A stretch of DNA of 64,000 bases from Planctomycetia bacterium (GCA_016191115.1 JACPPG010000023.1:195062-259061), one strand, 5' to 3'. Counted from the first letter of the stretch, positions 37,873 to 47,612 are shown. Numbers and translations are program-made. Notes: generated from the sequence alone by a model not told the origin.

Positions 37873-38946
37873 ATGCCGCAGCAGGATCCTGAATCAGTCG
37901 ATGCGGCGCCTCTGGGGCGATGTGAACTTCCGCGCGAGTCGCCGTTCGTCGCGGTCACCAGCGAACAAGTCGGGCGCGCTGCCGCAGCCGAATCGGCTCG
38001 GCCGCCCGATTTGCCCCCCGCGTGGCGCCGGCTCGAGGCCCAGGGGCTCTTCATCTTCGGTTGCGCGCGATCCGGCACCACGATCCTGGCCCGCTGCCTG
38101 AACCGCGCGCCGCGGATCCACATGCTGGAGGAGTCCGACCTGTGGCTGAACCAGCAGGTGGAGGATTTTCCGACGTTCTTCAACGACAAGCACCAGGCGA
38201 TGGGGAACGAGTGGCTCAAAGGGACGTTCGTTCCGCCTGCGGCGAAGGAGGAGACCGGCCCGCTGGCCACCTTCGTGCGGCTCGCCGAGCGCCATCGCTA
38301 CGTGGGGGAGAAGCTGGCGTTTGGCCCGCACTTCTACGAGCCCGACTGGCGCCGGCAGTGCCTTGAGTTCTACACGCGACTGTTCTGGCAGTCGCGGTAC
38401 TTGCTGCTCGTGCGCCAGCCGGCCGAGTCGCTGTGGTCGATGCAAAAGATGTTCCCCCAGCGTCCGCTGGCGGCGGTCTTCCAGATCTGGTGCGACGCGC
38501 TTTCGCTGTTGATCGACATCTACTGCGTTTGCCCGCAGGCCAGGTTTGTGTTCTTCGAGCACGTCGACCGGCGGTTGCTGTGGCAGCTTGCCTGGATGTT
38601 GCGGGCGCCCTTGTGGGTGCCGCGCGGCACGCTGGGGGGAGCGCACGTCCACTCGCGCGTCGGCGCCGACGAGATGCCGGAGATCCTCGCGCCCTACGGC
38701 GATCTATGCGGCGCCTGCCAGGACGTGTACGCGATCTTGCGCCACAGCATCTCCCGCCGCACGCTGCGGTGGCGCGGCGCGGGCGGCCCGTGGGATTTCT
38801 TCAACGATCTCCGCGCACGACTGGCCGCGCTGCGCGATCGGGCCGCCGAAGAAGTGCAGGAGGACGCTGCGCCCGGCGAGCCCAACGAGCGACTGGTCCC
38901 CACGACGGCGGCGAGCCTACCCGCCAATCCAGTCTTCGCTGCGTAA
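37873..38946 (+). CDS. Sulfotransferase-family protein
   Basis: 357 aa from ATG 37873; an ATG at 37822 and one at 37786 are also in frame, and none has a strong ribosome-binding site. The PAPS-binding 5'-PSB loop is visible as IFGCARSGTTIL (about residues 62-73), and the 3'-PSB-like segment is probably YLLLVRQPAESLWS near 175-190. The family transfers sulfate from PAPS to hydroxyls of carbohydrates, peptides or lipids. Acceptor is unknown. It is divergent from the ECF sigma operon. Confidence 0.7.
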   Translation: MPQQDPESVDAAPLGRCELPRESPFVAVTSEQVGRAAAAESARPPDLPPAWRRLEAQGLFIFGCARSGTTILARCLNRAPRIHMLEESDLWLNQQVEDFPTFFNDKHQAMGNEWLKGTFVPPAAKEETGPLATFVRLAERHRYVGEKLAFGPHFYEPDWRRQCLEFYTRLFWQSRYLLLVRQPAESLWSMQKMFPQRPLAAVFQIWCDALSLLIDIYCVCPQARFVFFEHVDRRLLWQLAWMLRAPLWVPRGTLGGAHVHSRVGADEMPEILAPYGDLCGACQDVYAILRHSISRRTLRWRGAGGPWDFFNDLRARLAALRDRAAEEVQEDAAPGEPNERLVPTTAASLPANPVFAA

Positions 38947-39245
38947 TCCCGGGACGTTGGCGTAGTCGCGTTCGTTGTGAGTACCAACGTCAAGTCGTGG
39001 ACCAGAGCCGTGGCCGCGATCAGCAGATCCATTTCGGGAGCAGGCTTGCCGATATCCAGCAAGCCCGCTTGGAGTTCGCCGAATCGGCGCGACGCGGCGG
39101 GTGTGATATCCAACACGACAACATCCCTCAGCAATTCCGCCAAGGCATGGAGGCGCCGCGGCGGCGCTTTGCTCCGCAATGCCCAGGTGTACAGTTCCGC
39201 CAACGTCACGGTCGAGATGTGCAGTCCGCTGCCGGGGCCGCCCAC
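38917..39245 (-). pseudogene. Decayed PIN-domain (VapC-like) toxin gene
   Basis: The minus strand encodes HISTVTLAELYTWALRSK, then GELQAGLLDIGKPAPEMDLLIAA and TALVHDLTLV, which is the middle of a VapC PIN domain. After DLTLV the frame is lost. One base added near 38983 would restore THNERDYANVPGLRSEDWIG and the stop at 38917. The N-terminal strand with the first catalytic Asp (LDTN) is missing; the sequence upstream runs into other DNA and then palindromic element copy 4 at 39298. No VapB-like antitoxin gene is seen. The 3' end overlaps the sulfotransferase gene by 30 bp. Confidence 0.75.
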
Positions 39246-39297
39246 AACAACCCTACATGGCGGACAGGCGTTCGTGGGTGTGGCGTGCCTGCCGCGT

Positions 39298-39453
39298 CAG
39301 GGCCGTTCACAGATTCAAGCTGGACGGCGGCGCGCCGGCGGGAAAGTGGGACAGGCACCGAGACGAAACGTTGGTCTGAAAGGGCTTGCGCTGTTTATGC
39401 TCGGAGCCAGTCCCATTTCCCGCCTCGCCATTTTGAAAAACAGAACGGCCGTG
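39298..39453. repeat. Dispersed palindromic element, copy 4
   Basis: It is the full reverse complement of copy 1 including the centre, with some substitutions and one base fewer. It lies beside the truncated 5' end of the PIN pseudogene, with about 52 bp between them. The remaining 50 bp to the M16 peptidase stop holds a short GGGCAGCATGCCCGCC palindrome. Confidence 0.92.
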
Positions 39454-39503
39454 CCTGCCGCGTGAAGACGGGCAGCATGCCCGCCCCCCTGTCTGCCCTC
39501 CGC

Positions 39504-42305
39504 CTACTCCTTTTCCTCGACCACCGTCACCGGGGCGATCTTCTCCAGGCCTTCCTTGACTTCCTCCGCGCGGCCGACGACGACCACCACCATGTCGTCG
39601 GGGTGCACGCGGCTATCGACTAGCCGCATGCACTGCTGCTCGTTGGTTTTGGCGACCGCGTCGAGCTCCTTTTGGAAGTAGTCCGCCGGCAAGCCGTTGG
39701 ACTCGATCAACCACAGCTCGTCGGCCATCTGAAAGGGAGTTTCGTGCTCCAACGGAAAGTTTCCCAGCAAAAATGCCTTCGTCTTGCGCAGCTCCTCGCT
39801 CGTCGGTGGCTCGCTCCGCAAGCGCTTGATCTCGCCGAACACGGCCGCCACGGCGTCGGCCGTCGACTCGGTCTTGCTGAACGTGCCGACGGTGAATGAG
39901 CCGGCAAAGCGTTGGGCGCGGAAGCCGCCGCTGGCGCCGTAGGTCAGCCCCTTCTTGACGCGAATCGTCTCGTTCAGCCGGCTGGAGAACGCGCCGCCGA
40001 AGTAGCCGCTCACCACGCGGCCGGTGAAAAACGAGGGGTCGCGCCGCGTGATCCCCAACTGGCCGACCTGAATCTGGCTTTGCGTGGCGGTCGCGCGATC
40101 GACCAGATAGACGTGCGTGGCCGTGGCCGCGGGGGGCTCCGCGAGCTTGACATCGGGCTTTGCCCCCTCGGCTTTCCAGCCGCCGAACACCTTCTTCGCC
40201 AGCGCCACGGCCCGTTCGTCGTCGATGTCGCCGGCCAGGATCAGCACGGCCATGTCGGGCCGGGCGAATCGCTTCCACCAGGCGGAGGCCTCGTCCAGGG
40301 TGAGCGCCTCGACGTCCTTGGTCTCGCCGGTCGCGGTGCGGGCGTAAGGGTGCTCGCCATACAGCTTGCGGCGCAGCTCGCGCCGCGCGACGTAGGACGG
40401 ATCGCGCGACGAGACGCGCAGGCTAGTCAGCGTCTGCTTCTTCACCTCGGTGAATTCATCGGCGGGAAACGTCGGCCCCAGCACGACCTCGCCCAAGAGC
40501 TGCATCGTGCGATCCAACTGGTCGGTGAGACAGTTGGCGTTGACCGTCGCGCTGTCCATCAGGCCCGAGCCGGAGAGGCTGATGGCGTACGTTCCCAGCT
40601 CGTCGGCGAGTTGTTCCTCGGTGTGCGCCTGCGTTCCCTTGACGAGCATGTCGAGGGCCATCGAGGCGGCGCCGGGCTTTTGCTCGGCCCAGGCCCCGGC
40701 CAGGAGCCCCAGTTCCGCGCTGACGATTGGCACCTCACGGTTCGGGACCACGATCACCTTCAGGCCATTGTCGAGCGTGTGGGCGGTGTGCGCAAAGGTC
40801 GGCGGCGGGACGTCGAGGGCAGCGGCCAAGGGGGGCGTGGAAAGATAGTTTTGCGGCCGACTGACGCCCGGCCGGCCGGGGCGTGGCGCCTCTTTCTCCG
40901 GCTCGGCCGTGATCGGCGCGTCCTCCTCGGCGTTCTTCTTCGATCCCGCGCCCGGTCCGCTGGCCGGAATCAGAACGTTGATGCGGCGATTGGGGTCGAG
41001 ATACTTCTCGGCGACGCGCTTCAGGTCGGCGATCGTGACCCGCGCGATCGCGGCGAGCCGGTCGTTGGCCCGGCCGGCGTCCCCTTCCAGCACGGCGGCG
41101 CGCCCCAGCGCCGAGGCCTTGCCTTCGACCGAGAGCGTCTGCAGCACGGCTGACTTCAACTGGCGGTTGCGGGCCTTAAGTAGCTCGCGGTCGCTGATCG
41201 GGCCGGTCCGCAGCTTTTCGATTTCCTCGACGAGCGCATCCATGGCGGCATCCGGTTTCGCGCCGAACGGGGGCACAACGGCGCCGGCGAAGAACACCCC
41301 CTCCTGCTCGAGCGACTGCGAGATGTCCAGCACCTGCACCGCCAGCTTCTTTTCGGCCACGAGCGCCCGGTGCAGCCGGCTGCTGTCATCGCCCACCAGA
41401 ATCCGCGCCAGCATGGAAAGCGGCACGTGGTCGGGGTCCTTAAGCGGCACGGTGCGGAATAGCGCGCCCACGACCGGCGCCGGCGCGTTGTCTTCGTGGA
41501 TCGTGATCGTCCGCCCGGCCGTCGGGAAGGGCTCGTCAATCGTGACGGGCGGCGGCGCCGTGCCGCGCGGGATCCAGCCGAAGTGGCGCTTCACGAGCTG
41601 CTGCGCCTCGGCGTGCTTGACGGCGCCGGCGATCACGACCGTGGCGTTCCCCGGGAGGTAATATCGATTCCAGAAGTCGCGCAGCTCGCGCACGGCCGCG
41701 GCCCGCAAGTGCGGGATCTTGCCGATCGGCGTCCAGCGGTAGGGGTGCTTCTGAAAGACCTCGGCCATCACCTTTTCGAACACGCTTCCGAAGGGGGAGT
41801 TGAGCCCCATGCGGCGCTCCTCCTCGACGACCTTCCGCTCGGTGTCGAACGAGATCTGGTCGATCTTCAGGCCCGACATGCGATCGGCTTCGAGCCACAG
41901 GGCCAGCTCCAACTGGTGCGCGGCCAGCGTCTCGTGGTAGACGGTCTGGTCGAAGGCCGTATAGGCGTTGCACTCGCCGCCGGCCTGCCGGATCAGGTCC
42001 ATGTGATCGGTCGGCCCTAGCCGCTCCGTGCCGCGGAACATCATGTGCTCGAACATGTGGGCGAAACCCTGCCGCTCGGGGTTCTCGTCCTTCGAGCCCA
42101 CGTGGTACCACACCTGCACGTTGACGATGGGGCAGGAAAAATCCTCGAGCGTGATCAGCCGCAGGCCGTTGTCGAGCGTGATCTCGCGATAGTCGAAGAG
42201 CTTCGCTGGTGTGTTCTGCTCGGCGCCCGTGCAGGTCCGTCCGGCGGTGAATGCGGTGCAGACAACAACGAGCGCGGCGATCCAGCGGCAACGACGTGGT
42301 GGCAT
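39504..42305 (-). CDS. Exported M16-family zinc metallopeptidase (double-module)
   Basis: 933 aa from ATG 42305. A signal peptide (residues 1-28) precedes the first M16 module. That module has the inverted zinc motif HMFEH (83-87), with the distal Glu expected in the VVEEERRM region. The second module starts at about residue 505 (HTLDNGLKVIVVPNREVPIVS) and has SMALDMLVKGT where HxxEH would be, so it is the inactive partner half. The two halves enclose a cavity in which short peptides are degraded. It is periplasmic by the signal. Monocistronic. Confidence 0.92.
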   Translation of the reverse strand: MPPRRCRWIAALVVVCTAFTAGRTCTGAEQNTPAKLFDYREITLDNGLRLITLEDFSCPIVNVQVWYHVGSKDENPERQGFAHMFEHMMFRGTERLGPTDHMDLIRQAGGECNAYTAFDQTVYHETLAAHQLELALWLEADRMSGLKIDQISFDTERKVVEEERRMGLNSPFGSVFEKVMAEVFQKHPYRWTPIGKIPHLRAAAVRELRDFWNRYYLPGNATVVIAGAVKHAEAQQLVKRHFGWIPRGTAPPPVTIDEPFPTAGRTITIHEDNAPAPVVGALFRTVPLKDPDHVPLSMLARILVGDDSSRLHRALVAEKKLAVQVLDISQSLEQEGVFFAGAVVPPFGAKPDAAMDALVEEIEKLRTGPISDRELLKARNRQLKSAVLQTLSVEGKASALGRAAVLEGDAGRANDRLAAIARVTIADLKRVAEKYLDPNRRINVLIPASGPGAGSKKNAEEDAPITAEPEKEAPRPGRPGVSRPQNYLSTPPLAAALDVPPPTFAHTAHTLDNGLKVIVVPNREVPIVSAELGLLAGAWAEQKPGAASMALDMLVKGTQAHTEEQLADELGTYAISLSGSGLMDSATVNANCLTDQLDRTMQLLGEVVLGPTFPADEFTEVKKQTLTSLRVSSRDPSYVARRELRRKLYGEHPYARTATGETKDVEALTLDEASAWWKRFARPDMAVLILAGDIDDERAVALAKKVFGGWKAEGAKPDVKLAEPPAATATHVYLVDRATATQSQIQVGQLGITRRDPSFFTGRVVSGYFGGAFSSRLNETIRVKKGLTYGASGGFRAQRFAGSFTVGTFSKTESTADAVAAVFGEIKRLRSEPPTSEELRKTKAFLLGNFPLEHETPFQMADELWLIESNGLPADYFQKELDAVAKTNEQQCMRLVDSRVHPDDMVVVVVGRAEEVKEGLEKIAPVTVVEEKE

Positions 42306-42491
42306 GAGTTTTTCCTGTGTGGAGAGGACTGCAGCCCGGCCCGGTGCGGCCCGTAGTGTACCGGCTCATGGCAAGGCCTTGAAGTTGCTCGCTAGCGCAC
42401 AAAAAAGCCTGGAGGCCCGGCGCCGCCGGACCTCCAGGCATAATCTACGTCGCGATTCTTCCCTAACCCCCAACCCCTAAGCGCCCAACCC

Positions 42492-44834
42492 CTACCTCGC
42501 CGCCGCCTGCTGGTTCGGCTTGGGCGCCGCCATGGCCTTCGACAAGGCCGACAGCAACTGCACGGCCGGCTGCGGGAAGGCGTCGGCGTCGGTGCTCCAA
42601 AAGTTGATGGTCGCCCGCACGCCGCCGACCTCGATCGGCACGTGCATGCTACTCTTGGCGCCCCGCGCGACCATCTTCGCGAATACCGCGCCTTTGACCT
42701 TCGTCAGGTCCGGATTGATGACCGGCTTGTCGCCCGCCGCGTACGCGGCCAGCGGTTCGCCTTCGACCGGTGCTTCGGCCAGCGGGCTGCGGAGCGTCTC
42801 GGGCAGGTCTTCAGGCTTCGCGCCGGGGCGCTGCCGTTGGAACGGTCCGAACTTCTGCACCAGCTTGCCGTCGACGATGGCCGTCAGGCAGACGCGATCG
42901 ACTTGCGGCACGGTGACCGGCAGAATCATGCTGAACTTAGCGAACCACTCAGGATCGCTAAGGGCCAGGTGCGTGCCGGCCTTCAGGTTGTCGTCCGGGT
43001 CGCCCCCGGTGGCCCGCATGATGACCAGGAACTCCTCGACGCGGGACAGCTTGCGGACCTTCTCGGCGGCCTTCGGGTCGGTCAGGTCCTGATTCGGATC
43101 GGCCGCTTCGAAGAAGCCGATCATCATTTCCTCGAACGTCTGGTCGCCGAAGCCGACCGTGGCCTTCGGATCGGGATTGTTCAGGTTGTCCTCCGAGTTA
43201 TCGAACTCGGCGAAGCAATCCAGCCGCGTCCCCATCGGCAAGAGCTTCGGCTCGACCAGCCGGTAGTTGGTCTGCCAGCCGAAGTCGTATCGCGGCACCG
43301 ACAACAGCACTTCCTTCTTGCCGTCGGGGTACGTGGCCTCGTAGCGGAAGGCCTTGCCGCGGAGGTGCATGTGCGGCATCAGCGTCAACAGCAGCGTGTC
43401 CTTCTTGAAGATCCACCGCGACTGCGCGTGATAGTCGTTGACACCCGGCGGAATCTGAATGACGAAGTTGGCGGCGCTATTCACGACCACCTCGCGCTTC
43501 ACCGTCTTGGGATCGGCGAACTTGATGCCCGCGAAACTGCGGTCCGCCTGCGCCGAGCCGTTGGGCGTGTAGTGCATCTGGAAGATCAATTTCGAGCCGG
43601 CCGGCACCAGGCGGGCCATGCCCTCTGGCAGGGGCTCGGGCCGCAACCCCGGCGCGAACGCTCCGGTGAAGTCGTTGCCACCCAACAGGCCCAGATTGCC
43701 GCCGTCCGGCGTCAGCACGAAGATCAGGATGTGGTGCACGACGGCCGGATTGCCGGGCCGCGGCTCGATCGCGCTAATCCACTTGTCCTCTTTCCAGCCC
43801 GGGTCGACCGTGAACATCTGGTAGTCCACGACGCCCGTTGCCGGCACGTCAAAACCCTTGTCGGCCATGTAGATCACCTGGTCCGGCTCGGCGATCATCC
43901 ACCCTTCGGCGAACTTCGGCGGCTCGGGCAGGTCCTTGGGGTTCCCTTCCGGAGCGCCATTGGCGACCCACTTGGCGATCGCCGCCTTGTCGGCGTCGGA
44001 GAGCCGGGCGTCGTTCTTGAAGTGGCCATACTGCGGGTCGGCGTGCCAGGGAGGCATGCGCCCGCCCTGCACCACTTCGTCGATCATGCCGGCCCAGCCG
44101 ACCACTTCGTCGTAGCTGGTCAGCGTGAACGGCGCGATCTGGCCGGTCCTGTGGCACGAAACGCAATTGTCGTTGAGGATCCGCGCGATTTGCTTCGAGT
44201 ACGTGACGTCGCTTCCGGCGACCGGCTTGCGGTCGCGGCCGATCAGGCAGCCGCCCGGCTCGGTCTGCGGCTGGCTGACGGCTTTTCCGGCGAGCAGCTC
44301 ATCGAGCGCCACGGCCAGGTCGCGCCGCGACGGCTCTTTGCGCTGGTAGCCGGCGTTGTTGACCAGGCCGTACTGATCGTCGATCCGCCCGCGATAGCGA
44401 ATCTTGCGATCCGCGTCGAGCACGATCACTTCAGGCGTGCGGGTGGCGCCGAGCTGATCGGCCACGGCCTGATTCAGGTCCTTGAGGATCGGGAACTGGA
44501 TGTCATGAACCCGGGCGTACGAGGAGATCTCCGTCACCGAATCCTGCCGGTTCGCGTTGACGCCGACGAACACGACCCCCTTCGGCTCGAACTCCTTGGC
44601 CAATTCCGCCAGTCGCGGCGCATAGAGCTTGGCCAGCGGACACTCGGTGCCCAGAAACGCCACGACCACGATCTTACCCTTGGCTGAGTCGGCCAGGTTG
44701 TAGGGCTGCCCGTGGAAGTCGTTCAATTTGAAGTCGGCCACTTTTTTGTTGAGCGAGTCGCTGGGCGCGGCGGCCTGGGCCGACGAGCCGGCGGCCACGG
44801 CGGCCAGTGCCAGCAGGGTCAGGGCATTTCGCAT
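42492..44834 (-). CDS. Redoxin-cytochrome c-copper monooxygenase-like fusion protein
   Basis: 780 aa. Residues 1-23 are a signal peptide. Residues 28-185 are a thioredoxin-fold redoxin domain (LGTECPLAKLYAPRL), with only one Cys at the usual CxxC site. Residues 205-300 hold a c-type heme site, CVSCH at 224-228, with MPPW (260-263) as possible Met ligand region. From about residue 335 the sequence resembles copper type II monooxygenases: VVHHILIF (H367, H368), MHYTPNG (H421) and PHMHLRG (H488, H490). Such fusions occur in planctomycetes and acidobacteria. Electron flow from heme to the copper site is an inference; substrate unknown. Confidence 0.75.
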   Translation of the reverse strand: MRNALTLLALAAVAAGSSAQAAAPSDSLNKKVADFKLNDFHGQPYNLADSAKGKIVVVAFLGTECPLAKLYAPRLAELAKEFEPKGVVFVGVNANRQDSVTEISSYARVHDIQFPILKDLNQAVADQLGATRTPEVIVLDADRKIRYRGRIDDQYGLVNNAGYQRKEPSRRDLAVALDELLAGKAVSQPQTEPGGCLIGRDRKPVAGSDVTYSKQIARILNDNCVSCHRTGQIAPFTLTSYDEVVGWAGMIDEVVQGGRMPPWHADPQYGHFKNDARLSDADKAAIAKWVANGAPEGNPKDLPEPPKFAEGWMIAEPDQVIYMADKGFDVPATGVVDYQMFTVDPGWKEDKWISAIEPRPGNPAVVHHILIFVLTPDGGNLGLLGGNDFTGAFAPGLRPEPLPEGMARLVPAGSKLIFQMHYTPNGSAQADRSFAGIKFADPKTVKREVVVNSAANFVIQIPPGVNDYHAQSRWIFKKDTLLLTLMPHMHLRGKAFRYEATYPDGKKEVLLSVPRYDFGWQTNYRLVEPKLLPMGTRLDCFAEFDNSEDNLNNPDPKATVGFGDQTFEEMMIGFFEAADPNQDLTDPKAAEKVRKLSRVEEFLVIMRATGGDPDDNLKAGTHLALSDPEWFAKFSMILPVTVPQVDRVCLTAIVDGKLVQKFGPFQRQRPGAKPEDLPETLRSPLAEAPVEGEPLAAYAAGDKPVINPDLTKVKGAVFAKMVARGAKSSMHVPIEVGGVRATINFWSTDADAFPQPAVQLLSALSKAMAAPKPNQQAAAR

Positions 44835-45301
44835 GATAGAACCTCACGTCCTTCGCTAAGGGGAAGTGGTCGCGGGAGGATAGGCCGAGAACCGGCCGTG
44901 TTGCCCCAATGGCCCGCCACGAGAGCGGCCAACTCGACGGCGCTATCCTAGCCCGAATCACCGGGTTTGACTACTCGAACCAAGGGCCTTTCTCGCCCGC
45001 GGCACTTGCAGGGGAAAGCGGGGGCTTCCGCCGAGCGAACCTGCCGCGGGAGCACTAGCAGCAAGTCGCGTCTCGGCGGGAGATTGCCCCGCTTTCACCT
45101 GTTTATGTCCATGTCTTGCCTCGGCCTCCGTGCCGCCGCGCCATGCCGCTTGGGACAGCCGGGGCCGCGGCAAAGTTCGCGTTGTTGGGTCGGTCGCCGA
45201 CCGCCGGGCGAACGGCCGCCAAGCATTGCTGCCGGCTGGTCCTCACACGTGGATTCGCCGCGGCCGAAGAAATCTTGGGGCGAGCGGAGGGGTTTTTGAG
45301 G
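44835..45301. other. Intergenic region with no recognised gene
   Basis: This is most of the 583-bp gap between the fusion gene and the POT transporter (its right end is the hairpin 45302-45410). A GCGGGGGCTTCCGCC-like palindromic stretch and AAAGCGGGG/CCCCGCTTT inverted segments lie at about 45014-45096. Nothing looks protein-coding, and no promoter for the fusion gene stands out. Confidence 0.4.
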
Positions 45302-45410
45302 GGGGCGGGCATCCTGCCCGCCTTCGTCCGGAAGAGTGAAACGTGACATGGCGCGCAAGCGCGCCGCGACGGGTGCCTCTGGCAACAAAGGCGGGCAGGA
45401 TGCCCGCCCC
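45302..45410. repeat. GGCGGGCAGGATGCCCGCC long inverted repeat
   Basis: Perfect 23-bp arms (45302-45324 and 45388-45410) flank a 63-bp loop. Each arm is itself a palindrome. Single arms of the same family lie at about 8519-8540 and 39469-39487. It ends a few bases from the stop of the POT transporter gene. Confidence 0.88.
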
Positions 45411-45417
45411 GCCCCAA

Positions 45418-46809
45418 CTACACCGCGGCCTGCGACTCGTCCGCCGCCGGCTCCCTGAATCTCGACGAAACGAGCACAAACCCGACCGCCGTCACGAACA
45501 TCATCGCCGCAAAGAACCAATAGTAGCTGGGGCCCGGCAACTTGCTCGTGCCGTCTTCGTTTTGAATGACGACGTTCACCACCGCCGTGAGGGCGTTCCC
45601 CAGCGACAGCGACAAGAGCCAGATAGCCATCACGATCGACTTCATGCTCCTGGGCGCCACGGTGTAGGAAAACTCCAGCCCCGTGATCGACACCATCACT
45701 TCGGCCGAGGCCAGGACGATGTAGGCCAATATCTGCCAGGCGATGTGGGGCCTCAGACCGCCGGCGATCATGTGCTCGATATAGGCCGAGACGACAAACG
45801 ACAGGGCCGTGAGGAACAAGCCGATCGAAATCTTCCGCACCGCCGTCAAGGGAAACACGCGGTTGATCGCCGGGTAGATGCCGTAGGAGAAGAGCGGAAT
45901 AAAGAGCAGGATCAGGACCGGATTGACGGTGTGAATCTGCGCGGGCAGCCACTCCCTGCCCAACGCGACGCGGTTCATGTCGCGGGCCTGCAAGATCCAC
46001 GTGGAGCTGCTCTGGTCGTAGAGGCTCCAGAACATGGCCACGAACAAGGTCACGATGACCGGCTTGGCCAGTGCCCGCATGCCCTCCGGCGTGAATGCCT
46101 CGCGGACGAAATCGAGGCCCGCCGGCGGTCGGTGCACGAACTTGTGCCGCCCCATCCAGAAGATCACGGTCGCCAGCCCCATCAGGACGCCAGGCAACGC
46201 GAAGGCCACGTGCGGGCCGTACCTGTTGAGCAGCTCCGGGATAAGGATCGTGGAGAACATCGATCCGAAATTGATGGAGAAGTAAAACCAGGCGTACACC
46301 TTTTCCAAGAGGTGTTGATTGCGGGGCCCAAACTGGTCTCCCACGTTGGCCGACACGCACGGTTTGATGCCGCCCGAGCCGACGGCGATCATCGTCAGCC
46401 CGACGGCCAGCGCCCACCGCGGGGTGAGCCCCATGCCATTGCCCGGTTCGGTGCCTCCGATCGCCAGCACCAGGTGACCCAGGCAATACAAGAGCGACAC
46501 GTAAAGAATCGTGCGGTATTTCCCCAAGACGCCGTCGGCGACGATCGCGCCGAGCATGGGAAAGAAATACACCGACGAAAGGAACAAGGAGTACCAGGCC
46601 GTGGCCTGCTCCTTGTTCATGACGTCGAGCGCGCCCGTCCCGTCCACGAGCCACTCGGTCATGTAGACCACGAGGATCGACCGCATCCCGTAGTAGCTGA
46701 ACCGCTCGGCCGCTTCGTTGCCGATGATGTACGGCACGCCGCCGGGCATGCCGGCGGTGTCTTCCGGCACCGTGCGATAGGGACCGGTCGTGGCGGCGTC
46801 TTCTTTCAT
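45418..46809 (-). CDS. POT-family proton-dependent peptide transporter
   Basis: 463 aa from ATG 46809; a GTG three codons upstream is also possible. The first helix has the ERFSYYGMR proton-coupling motif (E-x-x-E-R-F family signature) and the PTR2 signature AVGSGGIKPCVSANVGDQF lies near residue 150. About 12-14 hydrophobic segments are present. The protein imports di- and tripeptides with protons across the inner membrane. It is monocistronic, bracketed by repeats on both sides. Confidence 0.9.
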   Translation of the reverse strand: MKEDAATTGPYRTVPEDTAGMPGGVPYIIGNEAAERFSYYGMRSILVVYMTEWLVDGTGALDVMNKEQATAWYSLFLSSVYFFPMLGAIVADGVLGKYRTILYVSLLYCLGHLVLAIGGTEPGNGMGLTPRWALAVGLTMIAVGSGGIKPCVSANVGDQFGPRNQHLLEKVYAWFYFSINFGSMFSTILIPELLNRYGPHVAFALPGVLMGLATVIFWMGRHKFVHRPPAGLDFVREAFTPEGMRALAKPVIVTLFVAMFWSLYDQSSSTWILQARDMNRVALGREWLPAQIHTVNPVLILLFIPLFSYGIYPAINRVFPLTAVRKISIGLFLTALSFVVSAYIEHMIAGGLRPHIAWQILAYIVLASAEVMVSITGLEFSYTVAPRSMKSIVMAIWLLSLSLGNALTAVVNVVIQNEDGTSKLPGPSYYWFFAAMMFVTAVGFVLVSSRFREPAADESQAAV

Positions 46810-46824
46810 CGCTGGCACTGCTCT

Positions 46825-46903
46825 GTAGGGTGCACTGCGTGCCCGCTTTAACTGAACTGTGAACCCGCGCGTGTTGGCGCGTGGTGCCCACAGGGCACGC
46901 TAC
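46825..46903. repeat. GTAGGGTGC hairpin repeat, divergent copy
   Basis: The arm GTAGGGTGCACTGCGTGCCC pairs loosely with GTGGTGCCCACAGGGCACGC followed by TAC. It lies just upstream of the POT gene start, so it is in the presumed promoter or leader. Confidence 0.65.
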
Positions 46904-47100
46904 TAGACTAGAACTAGTCTGCGCCCGACGGCCCGCGCTACTGCCGGGATAGTCGCACAACGGCGGGCGAAGTCAAGACCAAGGGGCGTGTCGCGACCGA
47001 GCGGCGGCGCCTTGTCGACGCTTCGTCCAATAGGCCTCGACGCTCGCAGGCCGCGGGCATACAACAAATCGCGGAAGCCGCGGACCAAGGAGCAAGACCA

Positions 47101-47607
47101 ATGGCCCTCACATTTCTGTTGCTGTTTTTGTTTGGAGGAGTGGTCGGCGTGATGAGCGGGCTGTTGGGCATCGGCGGCGGCATCGCCCTGGTGCCCGGCC
47201 TGATGTGGCTCTTTGGCTTTTCGCAGCAGGAGGCGCAAGGCACCAGCCTGGCCGTGCTGATCCCGCCCATCGGCATCTTCGCGGCCTTGGTCTATTATCA
47301 ACACAACTGGGTGCGGCTGCCGGTCGTGGCGTGGATCGCGGTGGGCTTCATGCTTGGCGCGTACTTGGGGGCGCACCTGGTGGCCCACGTTCCGCTCGAT
47401 TGGCTGCGGCTGGGGTTCGGCGCGCTATTGGTGTACACAGGCTTCACTTTCGTGATGCAACCACGCGTCACGCACCCCGCGGCCGCGCTGCCGGCCGGCG
47501 TGGGCACATTGGCGGTGACCGCCTTCGGCCTCGTCCGTCGCCGCGGCATGGAACGCAAAGCCGAAGCGGCCAAGCCACCCGACGACGATACGTACTATCA
47601 CATCTGA
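47101..47607 (+). CDS. Half-size TauE/SafE-family permease
   Basis: 168 aa, with AAGGAG about 12 nt before ATG 47101. Four or five hydrophobic segments are visible. The N-terminal GLLGIGGGIALVPGL is the first of the two inverted-repeat motifs of sulfite-exporter TauE/SafE (TSUP) transporters. Full-length members are about 250 aa with two such halves; only the first is present here, followed by a charged tail ending DDDTYYHI. It may work as a dimer of halves. The anion transported is unknown. Confidence 0.75.
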   Translation: MALTFLLLFLFGGVVGVMSGLLGIGGGIALVPGLMWLFGFSQQEAQGTSLAVLIPPIGIFAALVYYQHNWVRLPVVAWIAVGFMLGAYLGAHLVAHVPLDWLRLGFGALLVYTGFTFVMQPRVTHPAAALPAGVGTLAVTAFGLVRRRGMERKAEAAKPPDDDTYYHI

Positions 47608-47612
47608 GAGCT

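Noticed and set aside
42642-44687. 681-codon open frame on the plus strand opposite the redoxin-cytochrome fusion
   Set aside because: Antisense shadow; the minus strand carries clear heme, redoxin and copper motifs.
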